Below are positions 43,385 through 52,301 of a DNA stretch of 53,320 nt, in pieces. Position numbers and translations under genes: made by a program. Where the stretch lies: positions 1-53,320 of the forward strand of contig CAXSEF010000014.1 of assembly GCA_964236535.1 (NCBI GenBank), given 5' to 3'. Source of the stretch: CAXSEF01 sp964236535 (lineage in GTDB: Bacteria; Pseudomonadota; Alphaproteobacteria; Acetobacterales; Acetobacteraceae). Under the pieces are notes generated by a model. It was not told where the DNA came from. It worked only from the letters and a program-made list of their open reading frames with translations, and did not search any database. Numbering within the stretch: the stretch's first letter is position 1; the number at the start of each line of letters is the position of its first letter.

Positions 43385-44166
43385 AGCGGATAAAAGGCTT
43401 GGCCGCTGCACCGTCCGCGCTTGCGCAATTTGTAGTCGATCCCACGACGCCGAACACATGGTCAGCGTTCGGTAACTATCAGGCCGGCGCTGGGCGTAAG
43501 GAGATTACAACGGCACTTGTCGAGCAGCAGCATGGTCTTTGTGCCTATTGTGAAATCTCCCTCGTGTCTGATGACACGCGTGTGGAACATTTTGTTCCAC
43601 AAAGCGACCCAGTATCCGGCGCCGCATTAGCCGTTGATCATCGCAATCTCATGGCGGTCTGCATGGGTGGCAGCAATGCCAGCTTTGGCCCAGCCGCGCT
43701 AAACCCAGATCCAACGCGCTATCTGGACCCGGTGAAGGCGAACATGAGTTGTGACGCCGCAAAAGGGAACACGCCCGCCAATATGTTCATCGACCCAAGG
43801 TCCGTTCCCGCGTTTCCGTCATTGTTTTCGGTCAACGAGGACGGAGAACTAAGCGCAGATCCGGCGTCGTGCGCTGCTCATAATGTAGACGTGACCGCAG
43901 TCGAAAGACACATTCAAGGGCTTCGACTGAACGTCGGTCGGTTGCGGAACCAGCGCAGGGCTGTCCGGGACGCTTTAACCCAGGCCTATCAGACTTTCTA
44001 TGCGCTCCCAGAGCCATTATTCCGGCAGCAACTTCTAGCGTTCGCCGAAAGCCAGGTATTGCCGGGTGGGAATAACCGGGTTTCGCGTTTCTTTACGACA
44101 ACCCGATCCTTCTTTGGCCCTGTCGCCGAGCAGATATTGGTGCAGCCACCACATGCATGGATATGA
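43381..44166 (+). CDS. PtuB-like HNH endonuclease (TIGR02646-like)
   Basis: The 261-aa protein overlaps the ATPase stop. It carries the motif LCAYCE (C54, C57), VEHFVPQ (H70, with E69) and DHRNLMAVC, followed by DPTRYLDP, typical of HNH nucleases of the TIGR02646/retron-associated family. It is probably a DNA or RNA nuclease that the ATPase controls. The helical C-terminal half likely binds the partner. Its end lies 138 bp before an IS3-family element, so downstream genes may be cut off from its transcript. Confidence 0.82.
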   Translation: MKRIKGLAAAPSALAQFVVDPTTPNTWSAFGNYQAGAGRKEITTALVEQQHGLCAYCEISLVSDDTRVEHFVPQSDPVSGAALAVDHRNLMAVCMGGSNASFGPAALNPDPTRYLDPVKANMSCDAAKGNTPANMFIDPRSVPAFPSLFSVNEDGELSADPASCAAHNVDVTAVERHIQGLRLNVGRLRNQRRAVRDALTQAYQTFYALPEPLFRQQLLAFAESQVLPGGNNRVSRFFTTTRSFFGPVAEQILVQPPHAWI

Positions 44167-44323
44167 GCGGATCAAGCCGGCGCGGATGAGCGTCGGTCCC
44201 GCACGCGAGATGTTGCGTTCGCTTTCGGTGGACACGAGTCCGAGAACCAAGCGGCAATTCGAGAAGCTGCACTGTGAAGCGGGATTTGTACCGGCCCCGG
44301 TTGATGAGACACCATGAAGTAGC

Positions 44324-45214
44324 CTACGCGGCGAGTGCCGCAGGTGAAAGCAGGGCCTGACGGGCGGCGGCTGGTGTCTGGTATCCGAGCCGCTGGATGA
44401 GCCAGGTGGTGTTGTATGTTTTGCGGAACGCCAGCAGCGCCACGCGCAGCTGCTCGACGGTGTCGAAGGTCTGCACCCAGAGCAGGTTCTCCTTCAGCGT
44501 GCGGATGAACTGCTCCGCGCAGCCGTTGCCTTCCGGCGCCCTGACAAAAGCCGGGGAGCTTTCGGCACCCAGGAACGCCAGCTCGTCCTGGAAGGCGGCA
44601 GACATGTACTGGCTGCCATGGTCGTGGCGGACGCAGAGGCCTTGGGCAATGCCCTTGGCAAACGCACCGAAATGCTGGCGCACGCCTTGGCGCAGTGGTT
44701 CGAGCGCCTCGAAGCGGGTGCCGTGGCGCGCGGCGTGGATGCCGACGCACTCGGCGTTGTGGTGGTCCACGGCGATGAACACAGCAAGTTGGCCTTCACG
44801 GGTCCAGGTGGTGGTCATGTCCGTGCCCCACATCGTGTCCAGTATGGTGGGAATGATGGTGCCGTCGTGGTTGCGCGGCCCGCGGGGCGAGCCGACCCGC
44901 GAGGGCGCCAGCAGGGCGTGCTCGCGCATCAGCCGCAGCACCCGGTGCCTGGAGGTGCGGACACCGGCAAAGCGCAGGCGGGCCTGTACCTTGCGGTGGC
45001 CCTCGCCGTGAAAGGGGCTGGCGAAAAGGACGGCCCGGATCCGCTCGATCAGCGCTGCGTCCGGCATCGGTCCTGCCGGTCCGCGCCGCCGCGGGGGTTC
45101 TGCCGGTTGCGGTCCGCGGTGGCGATAGAGGGTCGCTCGTGCGGCATGCCAGATCCGGCACACCCGGGCGACGCCGTAAGGCTTGCCGCTGCTTGCGGAG
45201 ATCGTGCGGCTCAT
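44324..45214 (-). CDS. IS3-family transposase OrfB
   Basis: The 296-aa protein has an HTH_21 region (RVCRIWHAARATLYRHRG), RIRAVLFASPFHGEGHRKVQARLRFAGV, then the rve/DDE core: TDMTTTW, CVRHDHGSQYMS (second Asp) and GNGCAEQFIRTLKENLLW (Glu). It starts by ATGA overlap with orfA, so no frameshift is needed, unlike most IS3 relatives, which fuse the two by -1 slippage. It appears intact. Confidence 0.9.
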   Translation of the reverse strand: MSRTISASSGKPYGVARVCRIWHAARATLYRHRGPQPAEPPRRRGPAGPMPDAALIERIRAVLFASPFHGEGHRKVQARLRFAGVRTSRHRVLRLMREHALLAPSRVGSPRGPRNHDGTIIPTILDTMWGTDMTTTWTREGQLAVFIAVDHHNAECVGIHAARHGTRFEALEPLRQGVRQHFGAFAKGIAQGLCVRHDHGSQYMSAAFQDELAFLGAESSPAFVRAPEGNGCAEQFIRTLKENLLWVQTFDTVEQLRVALLAFRKTYNTTWLIQRLGYQTPAAARQALLSPAALAA

Positions 45215-45561
45215 CGCCTCGACCTCCGCCGGACCAAAGGGCGCCCACCCTCCAGGGCAGCGACCTTGGCCTCCAGCAACTCGCGCTCGAGCAGCATCTC
45301 GCCCAGCCTGGCTTTCAGCCGATCGCCCTCAAGTTCTCCTGCATCCACAGGCCGGGTCGCCAGGCTGGCCTCACCGGCCGACAGGAAGGTGTCGCGCCAG
45401 CCGCTCAGTGTCGCAGCCGTCACGCCCAGGGCGCGCGAGAGCGTCTCCAGGTCCTCGCCCCGCAGCAGCCGGAGCACCGCGTCGCGCTTGCGCTGCCGCG
45501 ACATCCGGCCGCCCCGACCAGGGCCCGCCGCCTCCGCGACCGTCGTTGTTTCTGTCGTCAT
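45211..45561 (-). CDS. IS3-family OrfA (HTH)
   Basis: The 116-aa protein starts at ATG 45561 after GAGGTGG. A helix-turn-helix (RKRDAVLRLLRGEDLETLSRALGVTAATLSGWRDTFL) is followed by a leucine-zipper-like helix (LKARLGEMLLERELLEAKVAALEG). It binds the IS ends and partners OrfB. Confidence 0.85.
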   Translation of the reverse strand: MTTETTTVAEAAGPGRGGRMSRQRKRDAVLRLLRGEDLETLSRALGVTAATLSGWRDTFLSAGEASLATRPVDAGELEGDRLKARLGEMLLERELLEAKVAALEGGRPLVRRRSRR

Positions 45562-45605
45562 CGTCCACCTCTGTCGCGGACAGCGTCCGCTTGTGAGATG
45601 TCTCA

Positions 45606-46158
45606 CTCAACTCTGGGGCGCAGGAGATTGGACTACAATCTTATCATCCAGGTGCAAAACAGGTTGCAGCGGTACGGCGCGGTTACGGAAGCCGAGATCT
45701 GCCGGCTTGATTCTGGTCTCGCTATGTTGCCGGCGCTTTTTGAATCCGACACTGGTGGCGCGGCTACTGCGGCTAGATCGTCGTCGCGAGAGACCAAGTC
45801 GCAAGGCAGCGTACGCATTCATGGGGAGGCAGGCGTGGTAGCATTTCGACCGGACGTTTTACCGTTCGATTGGAAGACCGCAAATTTGGCGCACGCCGTG
45901 GCAAGTGATGTCGGCTGCGTGGTCCGGCCAGCAATGTTCAACCCGGATGCACTTGAACACACGCGCCGTCAACACGTGGAAGCGATGTCCTACACGCCTC
46001 GCGCGGTGTGTGCCCGCAATGCGCATCAGATCGAGGTCAAGGGAGTGGAGCCAAAATGCGGCCCGGGGTGCTTTCAACAGGCCTCACGTCAGCGGCTCGC
46101 GGGTTAAGTGCGAATGGCGACGCGACCATTCACCATCAGTGATTTCCAGTAGGGCCGC
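45606..46158. other. 553-bp stretch between IS3 and the methylase, no clear gene
   Basis: Open frames exist on both strands (for example rightward to 46107), but none has a recognisable family or good ribosome site. The 3' end has an AGGG ribosome site for the methylase. It may hold the methylase promoter, or the remains of a gene damaged by the IS3 element. No repeat structure stands out. Confidence 0.45.
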
Positions 46159-49149
46159 ATGGACCAGATTACACATTCCGACGTGAGCGAGTCCACCGGG
46201 CCTAAGGCGGATACGCGGCTCATCGAGCGTTGGCTTCCGATTGCCGCCTTGGGAGAAGAAAGCGTTCGAGAGCGTCGATCGCTACAAGCATTGCCGCCTA
46301 TCTACTATTTGCATGTTTGGTGGGCGCGTCGGCCATTGGTTGCAAGCCGCGCTGCCGTACTGGCCGCAGTGCTGCCGGCGGACGTGGATCGGACGCAGTT
46401 CATGCACGCCCTAGGTATTCATGGTGATCCAGTAGAGGCGAAACGGCGTATTGCAATCGCTGATCGCAAGGGCGAGCGTCTCGGAAAGGACGCTTATGGC
46501 TATCCCCGCGCGTTCAGCCACACGCCCAATGAAGCAGACCGTGCTTGGATGGCGAGTAACATCGTGTCCAATCAGATAATAGTTCTGGACCCAACCGCTG
46601 GAGGCGGGGCAATCCCATTTGAGGCAGCGCGGCTGGGACTATCTGTTCTAGCTAATGATCTAAACCCCGTAGCGGCACTGATCGAAAAAGCAACGATCGA
46701 GTACCCACTCTTGCAAGGCGCGGCTCTACGCCCAGCGTTTGAAGAGTTAGGCGCGGAATTCACAAAGCGAGTTCGGGCACGTCTACACGGCACGTTTCCC
46801 GAAGAGTCGGAGAAAAACACTAGGCCAGACGGTTACTTGTGGGCGCGTACGATCCGCTGTCCTTATTGCGAGGGGCTTGTGCCCCTAGCGCCAAACTGGA
46901 GACTGGCACCGGACGGAAGCGGAGTGCGGCTTCGGCCATATGTTGGAGCTGGACCGGGCGACGCGAGCCGTCGGTGTGACTTTATTATCGTTAGTAAGGC
47001 AGCAGAGCAATCTGTGGGAACAATAGCGGATGGCGACGGCACGTGCCCTTTTCCAGATTGTTGCCGAGTAATAGGGGGAGACAAGATCAAGGAACAAGCA
47101 CGATCCGGTGCAATGGGAGAACAGTTATTTGTCGTTGTTATTAAACGCCGCGTTGAAGTCAAGAATAAAGCCGGCAAAGCAGGTCGTGCAAGGTGGGTGA
47201 CAGGCTACCGCGCTCCAAACCCTGAAGACGACAACAGCGCCGCAATCGCTGAGCGTTTAGCGGAAAAGCTTGTGGAATGGCAAGCATTGGATCTGGTGCC
47301 CAGCGAGTCAATTGGCGCTCTTTCAAACTATGATCGTGGCCATCGCATGTACGGGATGGAGAAATGGGCAGACATGTTCTCGCCCCGACAACTTCTTAGC
47401 CACGGCACTGCAGTTGAGGTATACAGAGAATTGCTTTCCGAGCACGAAGCGGATGGCTTAATTACAGAGTTAAGTAAGTCTGCATTCATTTATCTTTCAA
47501 TTGCTTTCGACAAATTCTTGAATTGGAATGCACGGCAAACTTCTTGGAATGTCAACCTCGAGAGCATGCGATCTGTATTCGACACCCACAACTTTTCCAT
47601 GAAGTGGACTTTTGCCGAAATGGCGCCTCTCGTACCTGGACTTGGGTATGACTGGGTTATCGGCCAGGTCGCTAAAGGAATTGGCGAACTTGTCGACTTA
47701 ACGCTCCCAAATCTGAGTCGTCACACGGATTTATTTTCGAGTGCGGACCGAGAAATCATTCAGAAGCCGAACATAATTATAACCTGTAAGCCAGGGGATG
47801 CACTAGACCACGTCGACGACGCGACTGTGGACGTTGTTGTAATGGATCCACCTTATTACGATAACGTCATGTATGCTGAGTTGTCCGATTTTTTCTACGT
47901 CTGGCTCAAGCGTACCGCAGGCCATGTGGTGCCGGAACTCTTCACCCGTCAGCTGACCGATAAGGACAATGAAGCGGTCGCCAATGCCGCTAAATTCGCC
48001 GGCGAAAAGGGGGCCAAGGCGCTGGCCGGGCGAGACTATCAGGAGCGAATGGCACGCATCTTCGAAGAATGCCGGCGTGTCATGAAGCCGAATGGGATTA
48101 TGACGCTAATGTTCACTCATAAGGCGACCGGAGCTTGGGATGCCTTGACCAAGGGTCTGATGACGGCAGGGTTTACCATCACTGCGTCTTGGCCGATTAA
48201 CACTGAAGCCGAAGGCAGCCTGCACATAAAAAACAAATCCGCAGCCAATAGCACCATTTTCCTTGTCTGCCGCCCCCGGCTTGCCGTGACAGCCGACGAA
48301 GCAGTCGCCTATTGGGAAGATGTTGAACCGCTTGTTGCACAGGCAGTGCGAGCCCGCGTTGCAGAATTCCAGTCGGCCGGGATAGGCGGCGTCGATCTGT
48401 ACCTCGCCTGCTTTGGTCCAGCTCTTGAAGAATTCTCCCGCCACTGGCCTTTGAAGCGCGGCACACCACGTCCGAAACCGGAAGCCTTGAAACGCCGCAA
48501 GCAGGCGGAGATGTTCGAGGACGAGTGGGATCCCTACGCGGCTACCCCCGAGGATGCACTCGATGCCGCTCGCCGCGAGGTGAAACGGTGGCGCCTGGAG
48601 CAACTGACGCATATGAAGAGCAACGACGAGCTCGATCCGCTGACCTCGTTCTTCGTGCTGGCCTGGGATGCGTTCAAGGCGCCGGTCTTCCCCTATGATG
48701 AAGCCCTGCGCCTTGCGCGCGCAGTCGGCGTCGATCTTGACACGCAGGTGGTCGGCGTTCTGATGGAGAAGAAAGCCAGTGACTTGGTGATGTGGGACTC
48801 CTCCCGCCGCGCCGCCAAAGGTGCCCTAGGCCCCGCCGACGGCTCTCGCGGCATGATCGACGCGCTGCATCACGCTTCCCATTACGGCCGCACCCGCACG
48901 CTGCAAGCGGCCCGCGAAATGCTGGCCAAAATCGGCGTTGACAAGGAACCAATGTTCTTCTCCGCGCTCGAGGCCGTTCTGGAGGTTCTGCCGGTCGGCA
49001 AGGCATTCTCCGGCGTCGACCTCGAAGGCGATCTCGGCGCCGCCAGCGGCGACTTTGAGGCCCTGGAAAACTTACGCAAGCTGGCATTCAGCGAACAAGT
49101 GGATGCACCGAAGCAACTAGATTTGTGGGTCGATCCCAACACCGCATGA
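46159..49149 (+). CDS. DUF1156/COG1743 Zn-ribbon DNA methylase
   Basis: The 996-aa protein starts with the DUF1156 region (IERWLPIAALGEESVRERRSLQALPPIYYLHVWWARRPLVASRAAV). SAM motif DPTAGGGAIPFEA lies at about 144-156, a Zn ribbon at about 234-302 (CPYC and CPFPDCC), and the catalytic motif DPPYYDNVMY at about 563-572. It is an adenine-type DNA methylase that should mark host DNA in a DISARM-like system. Composition changes inside the gene: one line near 47461 is about 30% GC, another near 48541 about 70%. The stop overlaps the helicase start. Confidence 0.9.
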   Translation: MDQITHSDVSESTGPKADTRLIERWLPIAALGEESVRERRSLQALPPIYYLHVWWARRPLVASRAAVLAAVLPADVDRTQFMHALGIHGDPVEAKRRIAIADRKGERLGKDAYGYPRAFSHTPNEADRAWMASNIVSNQIIVLDPTAGGGAIPFEAARLGLSVLANDLNPVAALIEKATIEYPLLQGAALRPAFEELGAEFTKRVRARLHGTFPEESEKNTRPDGYLWARTIRCPYCEGLVPLAPNWRLAPDGSGVRLRPYVGAGPGDASRRCDFIIVSKAAEQSVGTIADGDGTCPFPDCCRVIGGDKIKEQARSGAMGEQLFVVVIKRRVEVKNKAGKAGRARWVTGYRAPNPEDDNSAAIAERLAEKLVEWQALDLVPSESIGALSNYDRGHRMYGMEKWADMFSPRQLLSHGTAVEVYRELLSEHEADGLITELSKSAFIYLSIAFDKFLNWNARQTSWNVNLESMRSVFDTHNFSMKWTFAEMAPLVPGLGYDWVIGQVAKGIGELVDLTLPNLSRHTDLFSSADREIIQKPNIIITCKPGDALDHVDDATVDVVVMDPPYYDNVMYAELSDFFYVWLKRTAGHVVPELFTRQLTDKDNEAVANAAKFAGEKGAKALAGRDYQERMARIFEECRRVMKPNGIMTLMFTHKATGAWDALTKGLMTAGFTITASWPINTEAEGSLHIKNKSAANSTIFLVCRPRLAVTADEAVAYWEDVEPLVAQAVRARVAEFQSAGIGGVDLYLACFGPALEEFSRHWPLKRGTPRPKPEALKRRKQAEMFEDEWDPYAATPEDALDAARREVKRWRLEQLTHMKSNDELDPLTSFFVLAWDAFKAPVFPYDEALRLARAVGVDLDTQVVGVLMEKKASDLVMWDSSRRAAKGALGPADGSRGMIDALHHASHYGRTRTLQAAREMLAKIGVDKEPMFFSALEAVLEVLPVGKAFSGVDLEGDLGAASGDFEALENLRKLAFSEQVDAPKQLDLWVDPNTA

Positions 49150-52100
49150 GCATCCTTCGAGACTGCCCCTGGAAGCTGAAATACACCCCGGATCACGGCG
49201 ACCTCGTGAAGCTGCTCTATCAGCCGGCGCTGGAATGTGCCGTCCGATATGATCGGCTGACCGGGTATTTCTCCGCGTCTGCGCTGGCGCTGGCTGCGCG
49301 CGGAATAGAAGGGCTGGTGGCCAATGGCGGCCAGATGCGGATGGTCGTTGGCTGCACGCTCAACCCGCCGGAGATAACGGCCATCGAAAAGGGCGAGGAG
49401 TTGCGTGCTCAAGTAGCGCAGCATTTCGCGGCGATGCCCCTGATGCCAACAGACGCTGGCATGGGTGCGGCCCTGGAGCTGCTTGCCTGGATGGTGGCCC
49501 GTGGGCTGCTCGACGTTCGCGTCGGCGTTCCATGCGATGATCATCGCCGGCCAATCCCCGCAGAGGGGCTGTTCCACGAAAAGGCCGGAATCGTCGAGGA
49601 TAAAACCGGGGACCGGCTGGCTTTCAACGGATCGTTAAACGAGACAGCTGCTGGATGGACGCGGAACTGGGAAAGCCTGAACGTCTTTACGTCGTGGCGC
49701 GACCTTGATCGCGTGGCGGAGGAAGACGCAAATTTCGCTAGATTATGGGCCGGCCAAGCCAAGCACGTCATCACCATCGATGTGCCCACGGCGGTACACG
49801 ACGATCTTTTGCGGTTCCTGCCTAGGACAGATGTGCCGGCTCGGCTAAAAAAAGTCGAGGCGGCCCCATCCAAGCACGAGCCTTTGCCGCCCGTCCCGCC
49901 TGAGCCTACTGTCTCCGTGATCGATTTGCGTAAATCGGTTTGGGATTTCATTACCGTCGCGCCACGCCTTGCCAAAGGCGGCATTCGTGTGGGCGAGGTT
50001 ACCTCTGCGGTAACGCCGTGGCCGCATCAGGTGCAGGCATTTCGGCGCATGTATGACAACTGGCCTCCCAAGCTGCTGATCGCCGATGAGGTGGGGCTGG
50101 GCAAAACGGTGCAGGCTGGCTTGCTGGTGAGGCAGGCATGGCTGGCTGGCCGAGCAAAGCGCATTCTCATCATGGCACCAAAGAACGTGTGCTCGCAGTG
50201 GCAGATCGAGCTGCGGGAGAAATTTAATCTGAACTGGCCTATCTACGATGGACAAAAACTCAACTGGTATCCGTCTCCGGCCATGCAGGGCCATACGGAG
50301 CGGGCCGTGGGCCGAGATGTCTGGCATCAAGAGCCGGCCGTCATAGTATCGAGCCACCTCGTCCGCCGTGTCGACCGACAGCGGGAGTTGCTGGAAATAG
50401 CTGAACCATACGACCTGATCATCCTCGACGAAGCACACCACGCACGCCGTCGCGGTGCGGGCTCCACAAGCGAGAGCGGGCCAAATGCGTTGCTGAGATT
50501 GATGCGATTACTGAAGGAGCGCACCCAAGGATTGGTTCTGCTCACTGCGACGCCGATGCAGGTGCATCCCGTCGAGGTATTCGATCTGCTCAGCCTGCTC
50601 GGACTGCCTTCGGAATGGAACGAGCAATCTTTTTTGCGTTTCTTTGACGAAGTGTTGCTCGAAAATCCGAGCCATGAGGCGTTCGACCGGCTGGCCCGCA
50701 TGTTCCGTGCTGTGGAGCAGACCTATGGCGAGGTTCCGGTGTCTGAGTTGCAGCGTATGGGTGTGGCAAGCGCCATCGGTGCTAGACGCGTGCTGCGCGC
50801 TCTGCGTGACAAAGCCAGCACACCACGCAGGCAATTGGAGACGGCCGACCGAAAATCCGCGATTCGACTCATACGGCTTCACACCCCTATTAATCGATTG
50901 ATTTCCCGTCACACGCGGGCGTTGCTGCGTCGGTATTTCAAGGAAGGCAAAATCACCACACCAATTGCGGATCGCCTCGTCCGGGACGACTTCATCAATC
51001 TGACGACGGATGAACGGCAGGTCTATGAAGCGGTGGAAGATTACATCTCCACCACCTACAATCAGGCGACCGTCCAACAGCGGAACGCTATTGGCTTCGT
51101 AATGACAATCTATCGCCGTCGGCTGGCGAGCAGCTTCGCCGCCCTAGGCCGCACACTGGAAAATCATCTTCTCGCGATCGGCGACCAGTCGAGCGCAAGT
51201 ACTCAAGCCGAGCTTGAAGAAGGGTTAGACGACTTCGGTGAAGGCGATGAGCCGGAAGGCGACGAGGCCGCGAAACTGGAGCAGGCAGCACTCGCGTTGG
51301 AGGAGACAGACGACATCGACCGGTTGCTTACGATGATACGCCGGCTGCCGGCTGACACGAAGGCGGAACGTCTACGCAACACCATCAACAATCTGCGCAA
51401 GAACGGCTATGCGCAGGTCATGGTGTTCACGCAGTTCACCGACACGATGGATTTCCTGCGCGGCGAGATTGGCCGTGACCAAAGCGTTCGTATCATGTGC
51501 TTCTCAGGCCGCGGAGGTCAGACTCCTTCGAATGACGGAACATGGCGTACAATCTCCCGCGACGAGGTGAAACGCCGGTTTCGCGCAGGCGACGCCGACG
51601 TATTACTTTGCACCGACGCCGCAGCCGAAGGCCTCAACTTCCAGTTCTGCGGCGCGCTGGTGAACTACGATATGCCGTGGAATCCAATGCGGGTTGAGCA
51701 GAGGATCGGCCGTATAGATCGTCTTGGTCAGAAACATCCGAGCATCCAGATCGTCAACCTTCACTACGCCAACACCGTCGAGGCCGATGTCTACAAGGCG
51801 CTGCGGGATCGCATCGGACTATTTGAAAACGTCGTCGGGAGGTTGCAGCCTATTCTCGCCAGCCTGCCGAAGCTGATTTCGGGCCGAGCGCTGGAAGGTA
51901 AGACCCGATCGGATGACGCGCGTCGTACTCTTGTCGCCGATGTCGAAGGCGAAGCTGATCGCGCCGAAGCAAGCGGCTTTGACATCGATGCCGTGACCGA
52001 CGCAGATCTGGCAGAACCCGTCGTCGATCTCTCGCCGGTCACCATGGATGACCTGGAGCATGTCGTCTCTCGTGCAGCACTGCTGCCGCCCGGAGTTGAG

Positions 52101-52301
52101 GTCGAGACCATGGGACCGCGTGAATTCAAGCTTCGGGCGGCAGGAATGAAGGACTGGGTCAGGATTTCGACTAATCCGACGTACTATGAACAACACGCCG
52201 AAGCGATGGAACTTTGGTCGCCCGGGAATCCAACTTTCCCAGCCGTTTCACTGGACCCGGCAGCCCCAACGGTTGAGAGGCTTATTGATCTAGTGCATTG
52301 A
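49146..52301 (+). CDS. PLD-SNF2 helicase of a defence operon
   Basis: The ATG at 49146 overlaps the methylase stop and gives 1051 aa. Residues 1-190 form a phospholipase-D-like domain with H144xK146 (FHEKAGIVED) and a following FNGSLNET motif. The SNF2 helicase core starts near 290 with DEVGLGKT at about 314-321, LDEAHH at about 430 and a helicase-C region (MVFTQFTDTMDFL, LLCTDAAAEGLNFQ, QRIGRIDRLGQKH). It resembles DISARM/COG0553 helicases and may move on or cut unmodified phage DNA. Only one HxK motif is seen, so nuclease activity would need a dimer. Confidence 0.88.
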   Translation: MSILRDCPWKLKYTPDHGDLVKLLYQPALECAVRYDRLTGYFSASALALAARGIEGLVANGGQMRMVVGCTLNPPEITAIEKGEELRAQVAQHFAAMPLMPTDAGMGAALELLAWMVARGLLDVRVGVPCDDHRRPIPAEGLFHEKAGIVEDKTGDRLAFNGSLNETAAGWTRNWESLNVFTSWRDLDRVAEEDANFARLWAGQAKHVITIDVPTAVHDDLLRFLPRTDVPARLKKVEAAPSKHEPLPPVPPEPTVSVIDLRKSVWDFITVAPRLAKGGIRVGEVTSAVTPWPHQVQAFRRMYDNWPPKLLIADEVGLGKTVQAGLLVRQAWLAGRAKRILIMAPKNVCSQWQIELREKFNLNWPIYDGQKLNWYPSPAMQGHTERAVGRDVWHQEPAVIVSSHLVRRVDRQRELLEIAEPYDLIILDEAHHARRRGAGSTSESGPNALLRLMRLLKERTQGLVLLTATPMQVHPVEVFDLLSLLGLPSEWNEQSFLRFFDEVLLENPSHEAFDRLARMFRAVEQTYGEVPVSELQRMGVASAIGARRVLRALRDKASTPRRQLETADRKSAIRLIRLHTPINRLISRHTRALLRRYFKEGKITTPIADRLVRDDFINLTTDERQVYEAVEDYISTTYNQATVQQRNAIGFVMTIYRRRLASSFAALGRTLENHLLAIGDQSSASTQAELEEGLDDFGEGDEPEGDEAAKLEQAALALEETDDIDRLLTMIRRLPADTKAERLRNTINNLRKNGYAQVMVFTQFTDTMDFLRGEIGRDQSVRIMCFSGRGGQTPSNDGTWRTISRDEVKRRFRAGDADVLLCTDAAAEGLNFQFCGALVNYDMPWNPMRVEQRIGRIDRLGQKHPSIQIVNLHYANTVEADVYKALRDRIGLFENVVGRLQPILASLPKLISGRALEGKTRSDDARRTLVADVEGEADRAEASGFDIDAVTDADLAEPVVDLSPVTMDDLEHVVSRAALLPPGVEVETMGPREFKLRAAGMKDWVRISTNPTYYEQHAEAMELWSPGNPTFPAVSLDPAAPTVERLIDLVH

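Larger units (their letters stand above)
44305..45605 (-). mobile_element. IS3-family element, about 1.3 kb
   Basis: Ends are estimated from short inverted repeats: TGAGACACC at 44305 and the complement of TGAGACATC ending at 45605. No target duplication was found, so ends are uncertain by several bases. It carries two overlapping ORFs in the usual orfA/orfB order, leftward. It lies between the HNH gene and the DUF1156 methylase gene, opposite to their direction. Confidence 0.7.

Noticed and set aside
45606..46107. Continuation of a rightward open frame after IS3
   Set aside because: It begins within the IS on the opposite strand and shows no recognisable domain; kept only as a note on the gap.
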